DNA of 62,309 bases, taken from assembly GCA_003224855.1 (NCBI GenBank), contig QHZY01000003.1:1-62309 (forward strand). Reading direction: 5' to 3'. The DNA is from Acidobacteriota bacterium (lineage in GTDB: Bacteria > Acidobacteriota > Terriglobia > Terriglobales > Acidobacteriaceae). This document shows positions 27,521 to 35,670 of the stretch, piece by piece. The position numbers and the translations under genes were made by a program. The notes beneath the pieces are model-generated. The model had not been told where the DNA came from. It was given only the letters and a program-made list of their open reading frames with translations, and searched no databases. The number at the start of each line of letters is the position of its first letter. Positions within the stretch are counted from its first letter, which is position 1.

Positions 27521-29047
27521 CTAAGTGATTTCCGGCTTTCGCTTGCCGACCTGAGTGGCCTGTTCGAACGCGTATGCCAGCTGCAGAACTCCCCAGTCAT
27601 CGTGGTGCTTGCCGACGATTTGCAGGCCAATGGGCAGGCCGGTGCTCGAAAAGCTGCAAGGCACCGCGGCTGAGGGATTCCCGGCCACTGAGATGTAATA
27701 CGCAGACTTCATCCAGGCGATGTAGTTCTCCATTTTTACGCCGGCGATTTCGGTCGGATAATGCGTGTTCACGTCAAACGGCAGGACCTGGTTGACTGGC
27801 AGCACGAAGAAGTCGAATTCATTTTTGAATCCGCAGAGACGCTGGAACAGGGCAGTACGCCGAGCTTCAACCCGAGAAAGATATGGGCCGTTGAGCTTGC
27901 GGCCTTCCTCCACGTGCCAGTGAATGTATTCGTTCAACTGGTCGCCATGAGTGGCCAGCTGATCGCCGAAAGAACGTTCGGTAGCCCAGTGCCGCCAAGC
28001 GAGAAAACATTCGTTGGCGTCGGTGAAATCGGGCTCAGCTTCAATGACAGTGCAACCCAACGACTCGAAAACTTTCCGCTGGGCATGGACACTGTTTTTA
28101 ACTTCCGGTTCCCAAGGCAATCCAAGGTCGCGGAACATGGCCACGCGCACACCTTTGAAATTCCGATCGAGCGGGGCGGCGAATTGCGATCCCGGCTGGT
28201 CGATGGAAATTGGACACTGCTGGTCGAAGCCCGCCAGCACACTTAAAAAGTACGCGCAGTCAGTGACGTTGCGTGCTACCGGCCCGGGAACAGAAAGCGT
28301 GAACCAGCCGAGATTGGTTGGAATATCGGGAACCCGCCCGGGCGAGGGACGAAGGCCAACCACGTTGCAAAAGTTCGGCGGGTTGCGAAGAGAGCCGCCC
28401 ATGTCGCTGCCATCGGCCAGCGGAACCATTCCGCAGGCCAGGGCAGTGGCGCCGCCCCCGGTGCTTCCGCCGCAGGTTTTGTTCAGGTCATAGGGATTGC
28501 GTGTGGGACCGAAAACTTTGTTGAAGGTTTGCGAGCCCAATCCGAATTCCGGCACGTTGGTTTTTCCGACCACGATTGCTCCGGCTGCCTTCTCGCGTTG
28601 CACCAGGCGGCAATCGAAATCGGGAATGAAATCCTTATGCAGGGGAGAGCCAAATGTGGTGCGGATGCCCGCGGTCTCGTGAAGGTCTTTCGCTCCGACC
28701 GGGAGTCCGTGCAGCGGCCCCAGCCATTTACCGTGGGCAAGCGCCTCGTCGGCGGCTGCGGCCTGAGCCATCAGCTGGTCCTCGGGAACGAGTGTGACTA
28801 TTGCGTTGACCTTTTCATTAACGCGATGAATCTGTTTCAAATGCGCCTGCATGATCTCGCGCGAGGAGAGTTTTTTGGCACGGATGGCGGTCACCATATC
28901 GACCGCGCGCATGAAGCAGATCTCGTCTGAGGTTTCGCGCGACGGAGTGGCCGGATTGGACTGCGAGGACAGCAACGGAGCGGCAACGCCTGAAACTACG
29001 GCGCCGGCTCCATAGCGGAGAGCATCACGACGGGTAAAGGAGTTCAT
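27521..29047 (-). CDS. Amidase-signature family hydrolase with Tat-type signal
   Basis: About 508 residues. The N-terminus MNSFTRRDALRYGAGAVVSG is a twin-arginine signal. The Ser-cisSer-Lys triad is present: Lys in PVGAKDLHETAG, cis-Ser in GGSTGGGATALACGM, and nucleophile Ser in ADGSDMGGSLRNP. The family cleaves amides, for example glutamine-type amides, nitrile-derived amides or 6-aminohexanoate-type oligomers; substrate unknown. ATG 29047 was preferred to the TTG 26 codons upstream because the Tat motif starts there. Confidence 0.9.
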   Translation of the reverse strand: MNSFTRRDALRYGAGAVVSGVAAPLLSSQSNPATPSRETSDEICFMRAVDMVTAIRAKKLSSREIMQAHLKQIHRVNEKVNAIVTLVPEDQLMAQAAAADEALAHGKWLGPLHGLPVGAKDLHETAGIRTTFGSPLHKDFIPDFDCRLVQREKAAGAIVVGKTNVPEFGLGSQTFNKVFGPTRNPYDLNKTCGGSTGGGATALACGMVPLADGSDMGGSLRNPPNFCNVVGLRPSPGRVPDIPTNLGWFTLSVPGPVARNVTDCAYFLSVLAGFDQQCPISIDQPGSQFAAPLDRNFKGVRVAMFRDLGLPWEPEVKNSVHAQRKVFESLGCTVIEAEPDFTDANECFLAWRHWATERSFGDQLATHGDQLNEYIHWHVEEGRKLNGPYLSRVEARRTALFQRLCGFKNEFDFFVLPVNQVLPFDVNTHYPTEIAGVKMENYIAWMKSAYYISVAGNPSAAVPCSFSSTGLPIGLQIVGKHHDDWGVLQLAYAFEQATQVGKRKPEIT

Positions 29048-29159
29048 AGGGGAGTTAATTATGCACCGGTTGTTGTTCCAGAGCGCGATCAATGACGTTA
29101 TGGTGTAGCGCGGCAATCCCCTCAATGGCTAAAATCGCAGAATCATCGGATTGACTCAT

Positions 29160-29456
29160 ATGGTTCGTGTAACGCTTCCTTACCACCTTCGAACTCTGGC
29201 GCACGCCGAGGCGGAAGTGACGCTCGAAGTTTCTAATCCCGTTACGCAGCGCTCGGTGCTGGACGCGCTGGAGTCGCGGTACCCGATGTTGCGTGGGGCG
29301 ATTCGCGATCACGATACCCAGCAGCGGCGGGCATTTTTGCGGTTCTTTGCATGTGAAGAAGATTTATCGCACGAGTCGCCGGATGCGCTTTTGCCGGAAG
29401 CGGTGGCGTCCGGTAAAGAGCCGTTCATTGTGATCGGCGCGATTGCGGGAGGATAG
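29160..29456 (+). CDS. MoaD/ThiS-like small sulfur-carrier-type protein
   Basis: A 98-residue beta-grasp protein that starts [13 protein letters not shown] and ends IAGG; the C-terminal Gly-Gly is the residue pair adenylated and thiolated in MoaD and ThiS. Helix region [15 protein letters not shown] fits MoaD. No moaE, thiG, thiF or tungsten/molybdenum gene is near, so the acceptor pathway is open. ATG 29160 gives a normal N-terminus; a TTG three codons earlier is less likely. Confidence 0.85.
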   Translation: MVRVTLPYHLRTLAHAEAEVTLEVSNPVTQRSVLDALESRYPMLRGAIRDHDTQQRRAFLRFFACEEDLSHESPDALLPEAVASGKEPFIVIGAIAGG

Positions 29457-29469
29457 CGGCCGCGAGCTG

Positions 29470-29510
29470 CGCTCGACTGGGCGGATCAGAGATCCGCCCC
29501 TAACGTGGAC
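29470..29510. repeat. Short intergenic hairpin repeat, family 1, copy B
   Basis: CTCGACTGG runs into a perfect 9-base stem GGGCGGATC / GATCCGCCC with loop AGA, then CTAACG. It matches copies at 27470 and 62024 in flanks but not in stem bases, so the pairing has been kept while the bases changed. Lies between convergent genes and might act as a two-way terminator. Confidence 0.65.
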
Positions 29511-29514
29511 TTCG

Positions 29515-30441
29515 CTAGGCGGTGCGCTCAAGCAATTTGCGGTCCCAGCTTCCCTTATCGGCTGCGGCGGCGTAGGTGGTTTGGCAGAAATCGAGCAGCA
29601 TGGCGCTGGGTGAAGGTGATCGCCGCACGTCCTCATACATCAAGATGAATTCGTTCATCTGCCGGTGGTAGCTGGCGAACGACGGCAAGACGTGTGATTC
29701 ACGGAATCCTGCGGGCTCCGGGCTTGCATAAGAGTAGAAGGCGGGTTCAGTGATGTCTCCGCTGCCGGTCCAGAAGCCGACGCTGCTGACTTCGTGCGAA
29801 TAGGCTTCCCGGGTAATGGGATCGGCACCCGGCCGTTCGGGTGCGCGCCGGCCGGAAAAGCGGGTCACTGCGAGGTCGAAGCTTCCCCAGAAAAAGTGCA
29901 CTGGGCTGGACTTGCCGATGAAGCGGGAGCGGAACTGCTGGAAGACGGCGTCGACCGACATGAGGATTCGCCAGAATCTTTCTACAGCAAGTGGGTCGTA
30001 TGAGGCGTGGGTGTGGTCCTGATCAAACGGAATCGGGCCGGCTATTTCCACTGGCATCCGCCAGATGGAAACCTCAATTCCTGAGGAGTGCAGCGTGGCC
30101 ATCAGCTCCTGGTAAAAATCTGCCACCGACCGAGCAGAGAGAGGGACGGAAGCGAGCGAACCGTTACACACCCGCAGTACGAGACGGTGATCGATGAAAT
30201 CGAATTCAAGTTCAAAGGAACGCAGCCCGTAGGGAATTGACGATGTGGTCAGGCCACGCGCACTGACGTAAAGTGGCACATTCCACCAGTGATTAACCAG
30301 CGGAGTTAGTGCGAGACGAACTTTGCCCACCACCTGAGTCCACATATGAAGGGTGTCGCGAGTTGGCTGCCAGGATGAAAGTGGGAGAGCCGGCCAGCAG
30401 TCGGCGGAGTCGAAAAGGTGAGGGGCTGGGTTATCGGACAT
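29515..30441 (-). CDS. DUF5996 family protein
   Basis: A 308-residue soluble protein with the conserved DUF5996 layout: WPALPLSSWQPTRDTLHMW at the start, HWWNVPLYVSARGLTTSSIP, then FFWGSFDLAVTRFSGRRAP and the C-terminal FYSYASPEPAGF. Members are common in bacteria but lack a known role. ATG 30441 used; a TTG two codons upstream is the longer option. Confidence 0.88.
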   Translation of the reverse strand: MSDNPAPHLFDSADCWPALPLSSWQPTRDTLHMWTQVVGKVRLALTPLVNHWWNVPLYVSARGLTTSSIPYGLRSFELEFDFIDHRLVLRVCNGSLASVPLSARSVADFYQELMATLHSSGIEVSIWRMPVEIAGPIPFDQDHTHASYDPLAVERFWRILMSVDAVFQQFRSRFIGKSSPVHFFWGSFDLAVTRFSGRRAPERPGADPITREAYSHEVSSVGFWTGSGDITEPAFYSYASPEPAGFRESHVLPSFASYHRQMNEFILMYEDVRRSPSPSAMLLDFCQTTYAAAADKGSWDRKLLERTA

Positions 30442-30447
30442 GCGCAA

Positions 30448-30731
30448 ATCATACCTCGAGCATTCGGGGCTGAGCCCCCATTAGAAGATCTGGGGCACCG
30501 CTGGACGCCGTGCCCTCCCGTTCCGTTTCTTGCTTTCGCCCCTTCGGGGGCCGGGTCGTCTCTTCACGCTGACCCACGGCTTGCTCCACGGGCTGCATTC
30601 ATGGGCCGCTTCGCGGCTTCACTTCGACCTGCTGAAGCGCTATCCACCAAAAACAGCAATACTGTGACCGTCAAACAATCCCACTTCTCGCCGGCGCGAG
30701 AAGTGGGGCACCCGGCGCCGCTTCGCGGAGT
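30448..30731. other. Non-coding gap rich in hairpins (repeat family 2)
   Basis: No gene is seen in these 284 bases. Four short hairpins lie in a row: GGGGC-TGA-GCCCC (30466-30478), GCCCC-TTC-GGGGGC (30538-30551), GCCGC-TTC-GCGGC (30605-30617) and a long perfect one at 30680-30707. Two places carry the same phrase TGGGGCACC (about 30491 and 30704), which suggests pieces of one dispersed repeat. Confidence 0.5.
30680..30707 (-). terminator. Long perfect hairpin, likely terminator or palindromic repeat
   Basis: CCCACTTCTCGC pairs over 12 bases with GCGAGAAGTGGG around the loop CGGC. Read on the minus strand it comes 25 bases after the BON gene stop and is followed by ATTGTTTG, a weak T run. The trailing GGGGCACCC on the plus strand looks like a repeat-family tail. 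Confidence 0.55.
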
Positions 30732-31280
30732 TTATTTGCCTTCGTCTTCGACTCGCAGATTATCGGTGACTGAGAAGACATTGGGAACGCTCTTGGCCTG
30801 CGTTTCAGCAATCTGCTTGTCCATCTGGCGAGAGACCACACCCTCCAGGGTGACATGGCCGTTCTTCACGATGATGTGAATGGGGGGAACGGCACGCAAG
30901 GCATACTGGCTTAGAACTTCGTTGCCGTAGACGGCACGGTACACGGCGCGGCGGGTCTGATCGTCCATAGGAGAGGTGGGGAGCACCTCGATCTGGTTGT
31001 CGACGCGCTCGACGCCTTCAACGTTTTTAACTGCGCGCTCGGCATCCGACTTCAGAGTTGGCCGAGCTACCTGGCCGAGCAGGGTAACAGTGCCGTCGGG
31101 TGAAACCCTGTAGGACAGATTGTCGAACACCCCGTAATAGGGAAGCATTACCAGCTGATGGCGAACTTCCTGGGTGATCCGCTCCGAAGAGCGGGGGTTC
31201 ATGGGCGCGTTTTGCGCGGGAGAGTTCTGCCAGGCGGCAGCAGAAACCACGCAAAGCAAAAGAAAAGTGATCACTTTCAT
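30732..31280 (-). CDS. Exported protein with two BON domains
   Basis: A 182-residue protein with a signal peptide (MKVITFLLLCVVSAAAW, cleavage near residue 18). Two BON units follow, each with a VxLxG core: GTVTLLGQVARPTLKSDAE and GHVTLEGVVSRQMDKQIAE. BON domains bind phospholipids or stabilise the envelope, as in OsmY. ATG 31280 has GGAGG six bases upstream; the longer start at 31298 is unlikely. Confidence 0.88.
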   Translation of the reverse strand: MKVITFLLLCVVSAAAWQNSPAQNAPMNPRSSERITQEVRHQLVMLPYYGVFDNLSYRVSPDGTVTLLGQVARPTLKSDAERAVKNVEGVERVDNQIEVLPTSPMDDQTRRAVYRAVYGNEVLSQYALRAVPPIHIIVKNGHVTLEGVVSRQMDKQIAETQAKSVPNVFSVTDNLRVEDEGK

Positions 31281-31405
31281 TACAAGCCTCCTTACCAAGC
31301 CGAGAGTCTAGTAGAAGGGAGCTTGAGAGGGATAAGCAATCAGGGCTTCGCAGTAAAACCAGAGGAAAACTGCTTTAAGTTTAACTTAGCGTTGAGGAAC
31401 GGCGG

Positions 31406-31612
31406 CTATCGCAGTTTGATCAGCATCGTGACCAGCAACGACAGCGAAAGCGCGATGGCGGCAATGCTGTTAGCCCGTACGGTGCGGGAGCTGGCGGGCC
31501 AGGGAAACATCAGGACATCAAAGACGGCGACGAACTTCTCGGGCCAGAGCAAGCCGGCTACGCCGAAGCCCAGGCAGAGCTGCACAAGCAGGGGAATACC
31601 CAAATTTGCCAT
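31406..31612 (-). CDS. Small two-helix membrane protein
   Basis: A 68-residue protein with two hydrophobic helices (about residues 5-24 and 48-66) separated by a short loop with PWPASSRTVRANS. It looks coding in base pattern and has GGAG 11 bases before the ATG. No family is recognised. Likely a small inner-membrane protein. Confidence 0.5.
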   Translation of the reverse strand: MANLGIPLLVQLCLGFGVAGLLWPEKFVAVFDVLMFPWPASSRTVRANSIAAIALSLSLLVTMLIKLR

Positions 31613-31747
31613 CGCTTAGTAAACTCCAACGCTGAATACGGTGCGGGTGGGGAACCCGATAACTCCGAGTGTGCCGCGCGCGAGCGCGAGCGTCAATAGC
31701 TAAGTGGCCGGAAGAGGTTACCCAGGTATGTGTCTAAGCGGTTTGCC

Positions 31748-32143
31748 TTAATGACGAGGAGAGAGCATGGTCAAAATGTCACGAAGACCCTGACGGATGT
31801 ACTTCAGTTCAGAGTTGGAACGGGCTGGAAAGGGAAGGGGCGACTGCTTAGTGTCACTTTTCACTTCTGCACGCAGGTGCTGGCGCGCGCCCGGGATAGT
31901 GAACCCTTGTTCGTACAGCAGTTGCTTGATACGAAGCACACTTTCCACATCCTTGCGACGATACATGCGCTGGCCAGTGCTGCTTTTAATCGGCTTGAGC
32001 TGGGGGAACTCAGTCTCCCAGAAGCGCAGCACGTAGGCAGGTAACCGGCAAAGACGAGCGACTTCGCCAATGCGAAAATAGAGTTTTTCGGGAATCAGAA
32101 TTTCGGTGGTGGATCGAGAGACGGACTTTACGCGAGGGCTCAT
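31748..32143 (-). CDS. MerR-family regulator
   Basis: A 131-residue protein with a MerR winged helix: YFRIGEVARLCRLPAYVLRFWE, then the wing GQRMYRRKDVESVLRIKQLL and GFTIPGARQHL. It lacks the metal-binding Cys set of MerR proper and has a short C-terminus, like the constitutive MerR-type proteins often seen in acidobacteria and delta-proteobacteria. Divergent from hyuB with a 106-base gap. Confidence 0.88.
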   Translation of the reverse strand: MSPRVKSVSRSTTEILIPEKLYFRIGEVARLCRLPAYVLRFWETEFPQLKPIKSSTGQRMYRRKDVESVLRIKQLLYEQGFTIPGARQHLRAEVKSDTKQSPLPFPARSNSELKYIRQGLRDILTMLSPRH

Positions 32144-32249
32144 TCTTCAGAACCGATCTTCCGGAAATCTGTTACACAGGTTTCTAGCACGATGCGGGCT
32201 TTCGGACAACTCTATTCTACTGGGGAAAGTTGTAAACTGGCGGCCAACT

Positions 32250-33836
32250 ATGGCGGGCAGGGATCCAGTTGAGCTTGAAATTTTTAAGAATATCTTCCAC
32301 TCCATTGCCGAGGAGATGGGGGCTGCGCTCAGGCGCACCGCCTTTTCGCCCAATATCAAGGAGCGCCGTGATTACTCCTGTGCGGTTTTTGATGCGGCAG
32401 GCGAAGTGATTGCAATGGGAGATCACATGCCGGTACACCTTGGGTCCATTCCCATGTCGGTGCAGGCGGCGATCGAGGCTTTTCCGCTGGAACCAGGCGA
32501 CATGGTGATGCTCAATGACCCCTTCCGGGGCGGTACCCACCTGCCCGACATCACGCTGGTGATGCCGGTTTACGTACAGCTGAAGGGACGGAAACGGCCG
32601 GATTTTTATGTAGCCTCTCGTGCGCACCATGCTGATGTTGGAGGAGCGTATCCGGGCTCGATGGGTCTTTGCCGCGAGATCTACCAGGAGGGTTTGCGAA
32701 TTCCCCCAGTGAAGATCGTGAGCGGCGGAGAGATGCAGAGAGATGTTCTGAACCTGCTGTTGAACAACGTGAGAACACCGGAAGAGCGCGAAGGCGACCT
32801 GGGAGCGCAGATTTCGGCCTGCCATACCGGCGCAACCCGGTTGCGCGAGACTTGCGGCCGGTATGGAAGGGCGCGCGTCAAGCAAGCTGGGGATGGTCTG
32901 TTGCGTTACTCGGAGCGACTGATGCGGGAATTTCTAAAGAAAATGCCTGTCGGAACTTACGCTGCCGAAGATTTTATTGATGACGATGGAATCTCAACCG
33001 CGCCCATCAAGATTGCAGTGAAGATCAGCATCCCGAAGAGTGCGAAGCGTTCTGTTGTCGTCGATTTCAGTGGTTCTGATTCGCAGGTGCAGGGCAGCGT
33101 CAACGCAGTGGCGGCGATCACTTATTCCGCATGCTTCTATGTTTTTCGTTGCCTGCTGGCTGACGACATTCCGGCGACAGCGGGACTGATGCGGCCGATC
33201 AAGGTGGTCGCTCCTGAAGGGACGGTGGTGAATGCGCGGCCGCCGGCCGCGGTGGCCGGTGGTAATGTCGAAACCTCGCAAAGAATAGTAGATGTGCTGC
33301 TGAGAGCACTGGCCCAGGCAATTCCAGACCGTATTCCCGCAGCAGCCGCGGGGACGATGAATAACCTGACGATCGGCGGAATCGATCCGCGCACCAATGA
33401 GCCTTTCGCGTATTACGAGACGATTGCGGGAGGCATGGGAGCGCGACCGGGTAAGGCCGGGGTTTCCGGCGTGCACACGCATATGACAAATTCTCTGAAC
33501 ACGCCGGTAGAGGCTTTGGAGCACGCCTATCCATTCAGGGTAACGCAGTATTCGCTCCGTCCAGGGAGTGGCGGAAAGGGGAAATTCCCGGGAGGGGACG
33601 GCATAGTGCGAGAGATTCAGGTTTTGTGCGATGCAGAAGTGACGCTGCTTGCGGACAGGCGCAAACGAGGCCCCTGGGGACTCAACCACGGAGGCGAAGG
33701 ATCCTGCGGGCAGGCGTGGATAGTGAGAAAGGATGGCGCGCGAGAACGGAAGCCGGGGAAGTTCAATGTTCGGCTGATAAGGGGCGAACGAATTCGTATT
33801 GAGAGCCCGGGTGGCGGGGGATGGGGAAAGGCTTAG
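32250..33836 (+). CDS. N-methylhydantoinase B / 5-oxoprolinase beta-type subunit (HyuB)
   Basis: A 528-residue HyuB. Family stretches: ELEIFKNIFHSIAEEMGAAL at the start, GDHMPVHLGSIPMSVQAAI, DPFRGGTHLPDITLVMPV, RAHHADVGGAYPGSM, and RLIRGERIRIESPGGGGWG at the end. HyuB normally needs HyuA, the ATP-using subunit, to open hydantoin or 5-oxoproline rings; no hyuA is near in this window, since the following gene is tdh. ATG 32250 chosen because homology starts there; the open frame runs further upstream into the merR promoter zone. Confidence 0.92.
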   Translation: MAGRDPVELEIFKNIFHSIAEEMGAALRRTAFSPNIKERRDYSCAVFDAAGEVIAMGDHMPVHLGSIPMSVQAAIEAFPLEPGDMVMLNDPFRGGTHLPDITLVMPVYVQLKGRKRPDFYVASRAHHADVGGAYPGSMGLCREIYQEGLRIPPVKIVSGGEMQRDVLNLLLNNVRTPEEREGDLGAQISACHTGATRLRETCGRYGRARVKQAGDGLLRYSERLMREFLKKMPVGTYAAEDFIDDDGISTAPIKIAVKISIPKSAKRSVVVDFSGSDSQVQGSVNAVAAITYSACFYVFRCLLADDIPATAGLMRPIKVVAPEGTVVNARPPAAVAGGNVETSQRIVDVLLRALAQAIPDRIPAAAAGTMNNLTIGGIDPRTNEPFAYYETIAGGMGARPGKAGVSGVHTHMTNSLNTPVEALEHAYPFRVTQYSLRPGSGGKGKFPGGDGIVREIQVLCDAEVTLLADRRKRGPWGLNHGGEGSCGQAWIVRKDGARERKPGKFNVRLIRGERIRIESPGGGGWGKA

Positions 33837-33871
33837 CCTGGTGCGTCGAAAAACCTGCGTTGAGCGGGTGG

Positions 33872-33924
33872 TAGAATCGAGATCAGCCTGGAGCGAACCG
33901 TGCAACGCTGGTTCCATCCAGGCT
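33872..33924 (+). promoter_or_regulatory. Extended -10 and 5'-end hairpin before tdh
   Basis: TGGTAGAAT (33869-33877) fits an extended -10 box. Transcription would begin near 33884, exactly where a two-part hairpin starts: AGCCTGG pairs with CCAGGCT (33885-33891 with 33918-33924) and GAACC with GGTTC inside it. The 3' arm holds the only AGG before the tdh ATG, so the structure could hide the ribosome site. Function is inferred. Confidence 0.4.
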
Positions 33925-33934
33925 TCATGCTGAT

Positions 33935-34984
33935 ATGACAAAGTCCATGCTGGCGGTGGTTAAGCCGAAAGCTGCGCCCGGCGCAGAGATTCGCGAAGTG
34001 AAAGTTCCGGGCTTTGGGCGCAACGATGTGCTGGTCAAAGTCAAAGTGGCTTCCATATGCGGGACTGACCTGCATATTTATGAGTGGGACCGCTGGGCGC
34101 AGGGCCGAATTCATCCTCCATTGATCCCGGGGCATGAATTCTGTGGGGAAGTGGTCGCCTTCGGCGACGAAGTGACCACCGTCAAGGAAGGCGATTTCGT
34201 CTCCGCCGAAATGCACGTGGCGTGCGGCAAGTGCCTGCAGTGCCGTACAGGCGAGGCTCACATTTGCCAGAACGTCAAGATCATAGGCGTGGATGCGGAT
34301 GGCGCATTCGCCGAGTACGTGGTGATTCCCGAGTCCAATATCTGGAAACTCGATCCCGCTATCCCGAAGGAGTATGCCTCCATTCTTGACCCTTTGGGAA
34401 ATGCGGTTCACACCGTGCTGGCGGGCGAGATTGCGGCGCGGACTGTTGCCATTACGGGGTGCGGTCCGATCGGCTTATTTGCCATCGCGGTGGCGCGCGC
34501 CGTCGGCGCTTCGCAGGTGTTCGCTATCGAGGTGAATGAGCACCGGCGCAAGATCGCAAGCGAAATGAAGGCGGACGTGATTATCGATCCGTCTAAAGAA
34601 GACGCGCGCGCGATTATCAGCGAGAGGACGGACGGAGCCGGCGCGGATGTAGTGCTGGAGATGGCGGGCCACCCGGATGCAATCCGCACAGCTTTTGATG
34701 TAGTGCGGCGCGGGGGAAGAATTTCTCTGCTGGGCCTCACTTCCAAGCCCATCTCTTTAAACTTCTCCGAGGACATTATTTTCAAGGGGATCACGATTCA
34801 GGGCATCAACGGCCGGCGGATGTACCAGACGTGGTACCAGATGACGGCGTTGCTCAAGGCGGGCAAGCTTGATTTACATCCGGTGATTACCGATCGCATC
34901 GCGATGAAAGACTTTTCCACCGCAATGGAACGGCTTAAGGCCGGGCAAGCCAGCAAGATTCTGATCTATCCGAACGGAGCCTAG
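33935..34984 (+). CDS. tdh: L-threonine 3-dehydrogenase
   Basis: A 349-residue zinc-dependent medium-chain dehydrogenase. Catalytic zinc ligands are in SICGTDLHIYEW (Cys and nearby residues) and PGHEFCGEV (His, Glu); the structural zinc Cys group is CGKCLQCRTGEAHIC. The NAD site is GCGPIGLFAIAVARAVGA. It oxidises threonine to 2-amino-3-oxobutyrate, the substrate of Kbl encoded at 12.5 kb. HIYEWDRWAQ near the active site is characteristic of Tdh rather than of sorbitol or alcohol dehydrogenase. Confidence 0.95.
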   Translation: MTKSMLAVVKPKAAPGAEIREVKVPGFGRNDVLVKVKVASICGTDLHIYEWDRWAQGRIHPPLIPGHEFCGEVVAFGDEVTTVKEGDFVSAEMHVACGKCLQCRTGEAHICQNVKIIGVDADGAFAEYVVIPESNIWKLDPAIPKEYASILDPLGNAVHTVLAGEIAARTVAITGCGPIGLFAIAVARAVGASQVFAIEVNEHRRKIASEMKADVIIDPSKEDARAIISERTDGAGADVVLEMAGHPDAIRTAFDVVRRGGRISLLGLTSKPISLNFSEDIIFKGITIQGINGRRMYQTWYQMTALLKAGKLDLHPVITDRIAMKDFSTAMERLKAGQASKILIYPNGA

Positions 34985-34992
34985 ACATCCAA

Positions 34993-35646
34993 TCACGCTT
35001 CGAGCGGCACTCTTACAATTTTTTTCTGAATAGCGTAGGTCACAAGCTGGGCTTTATTGTGAATGTTCAGCTTGCGCATCAGATTAAATTTGTGCGCCTC
35101 GATGGTTTTAATACTCAGCCCTAAGAGTTGTGCAATTTGCCGCACCGAATTTCCTTCGGCAATCATCTTTACGACTTCGCGTTCGCGCGGAGTAAGAGAG
35201 GAACTTCTAGGCACCCCGTGCGCTCCGAAGCCACTCTGGCTGACGAGCTTGTCGAGAACCTGTGGGCTCAGGTATTTGCGCCCCTGATACACATCGCGTA
35301 CCGCGCCAATTAACTGACTTGCAGGCGCGTCTTTCAGAATGTAACCATCCGCTCCAACTTCAAGACACTGCAGCAGGTATTCCTCATCTTCGTACATGGT
35401 AAGGAAGATCAGCCGGGTTCCCGGGTTGCTCTTCTGGATCATTCGCGCAGCTTCGAAACTCGATAACCCGGGCATGCCAATATCCAGGAGCACGACATGC
35501 GGCCTGAATTGGTCGACTAGTTCAAGGGCGGTGCGCGCATCGCTGGCTTCACCAACCACTTCGATATCAGGTTCATGGTCGAGGACACGGCGCAGGCCTT
35601 CGCGAAACAGAGTGTGATCATCGACGATCAGCGTTTTGATTGGCAT
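34993..35646 (-). CDS. NarL/FixJ-type response regulator
   Basis: A 217-residue regulator: receiver domain with acidic pair D9-D10, phosphoacceptor Asp55 in VVLLDIGMPG, the Thr in FLTMYED and Lys in ILKDAP; then a LuxR-type helix-turn-helix (LTPREREVVKMIAEGNSVRQ and KTIEAHKFNLMRKL). All key residues are intact. Its ATG comes 24 bases after the sensor kinase gene, so the two form a pair. Confidence 0.95.
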   Translation of the reverse strand: MPIKTLIVDDHTLFREGLRRVLDHEPDIEVVGEASDARTALELVDQFRPHVVLLDIGMPGLSSFEAARMIQKSNPGTRLIFLTMYEDEEYLLQCLEVGADGYILKDAPASQLIGAVRDVYQGRKYLSPQVLDKLVSQSGFGAHGVPRSSSLTPREREVVKMIAEGNSVRQIAQLLGLSIKTIEAHKFNLMRKLNIHNKAQLVTYAIQKKIVRVPLEA

Positions 35647-35670
35647 TATGCGAAGGTTCTCCTGAGTGAA

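Noticed and set aside
31613-31747. tRNA-like run between the small membrane gene and merR
   Set aside because: Some bases resemble a T-loop, but no cloverleaf, acceptor stem or GGTTCRA loop can be built.
32994-33941. 315-codon minus frame opposite hyuB
   Set aside because: Covers the conserved end of HyuB and the tdh promoter; no motif.
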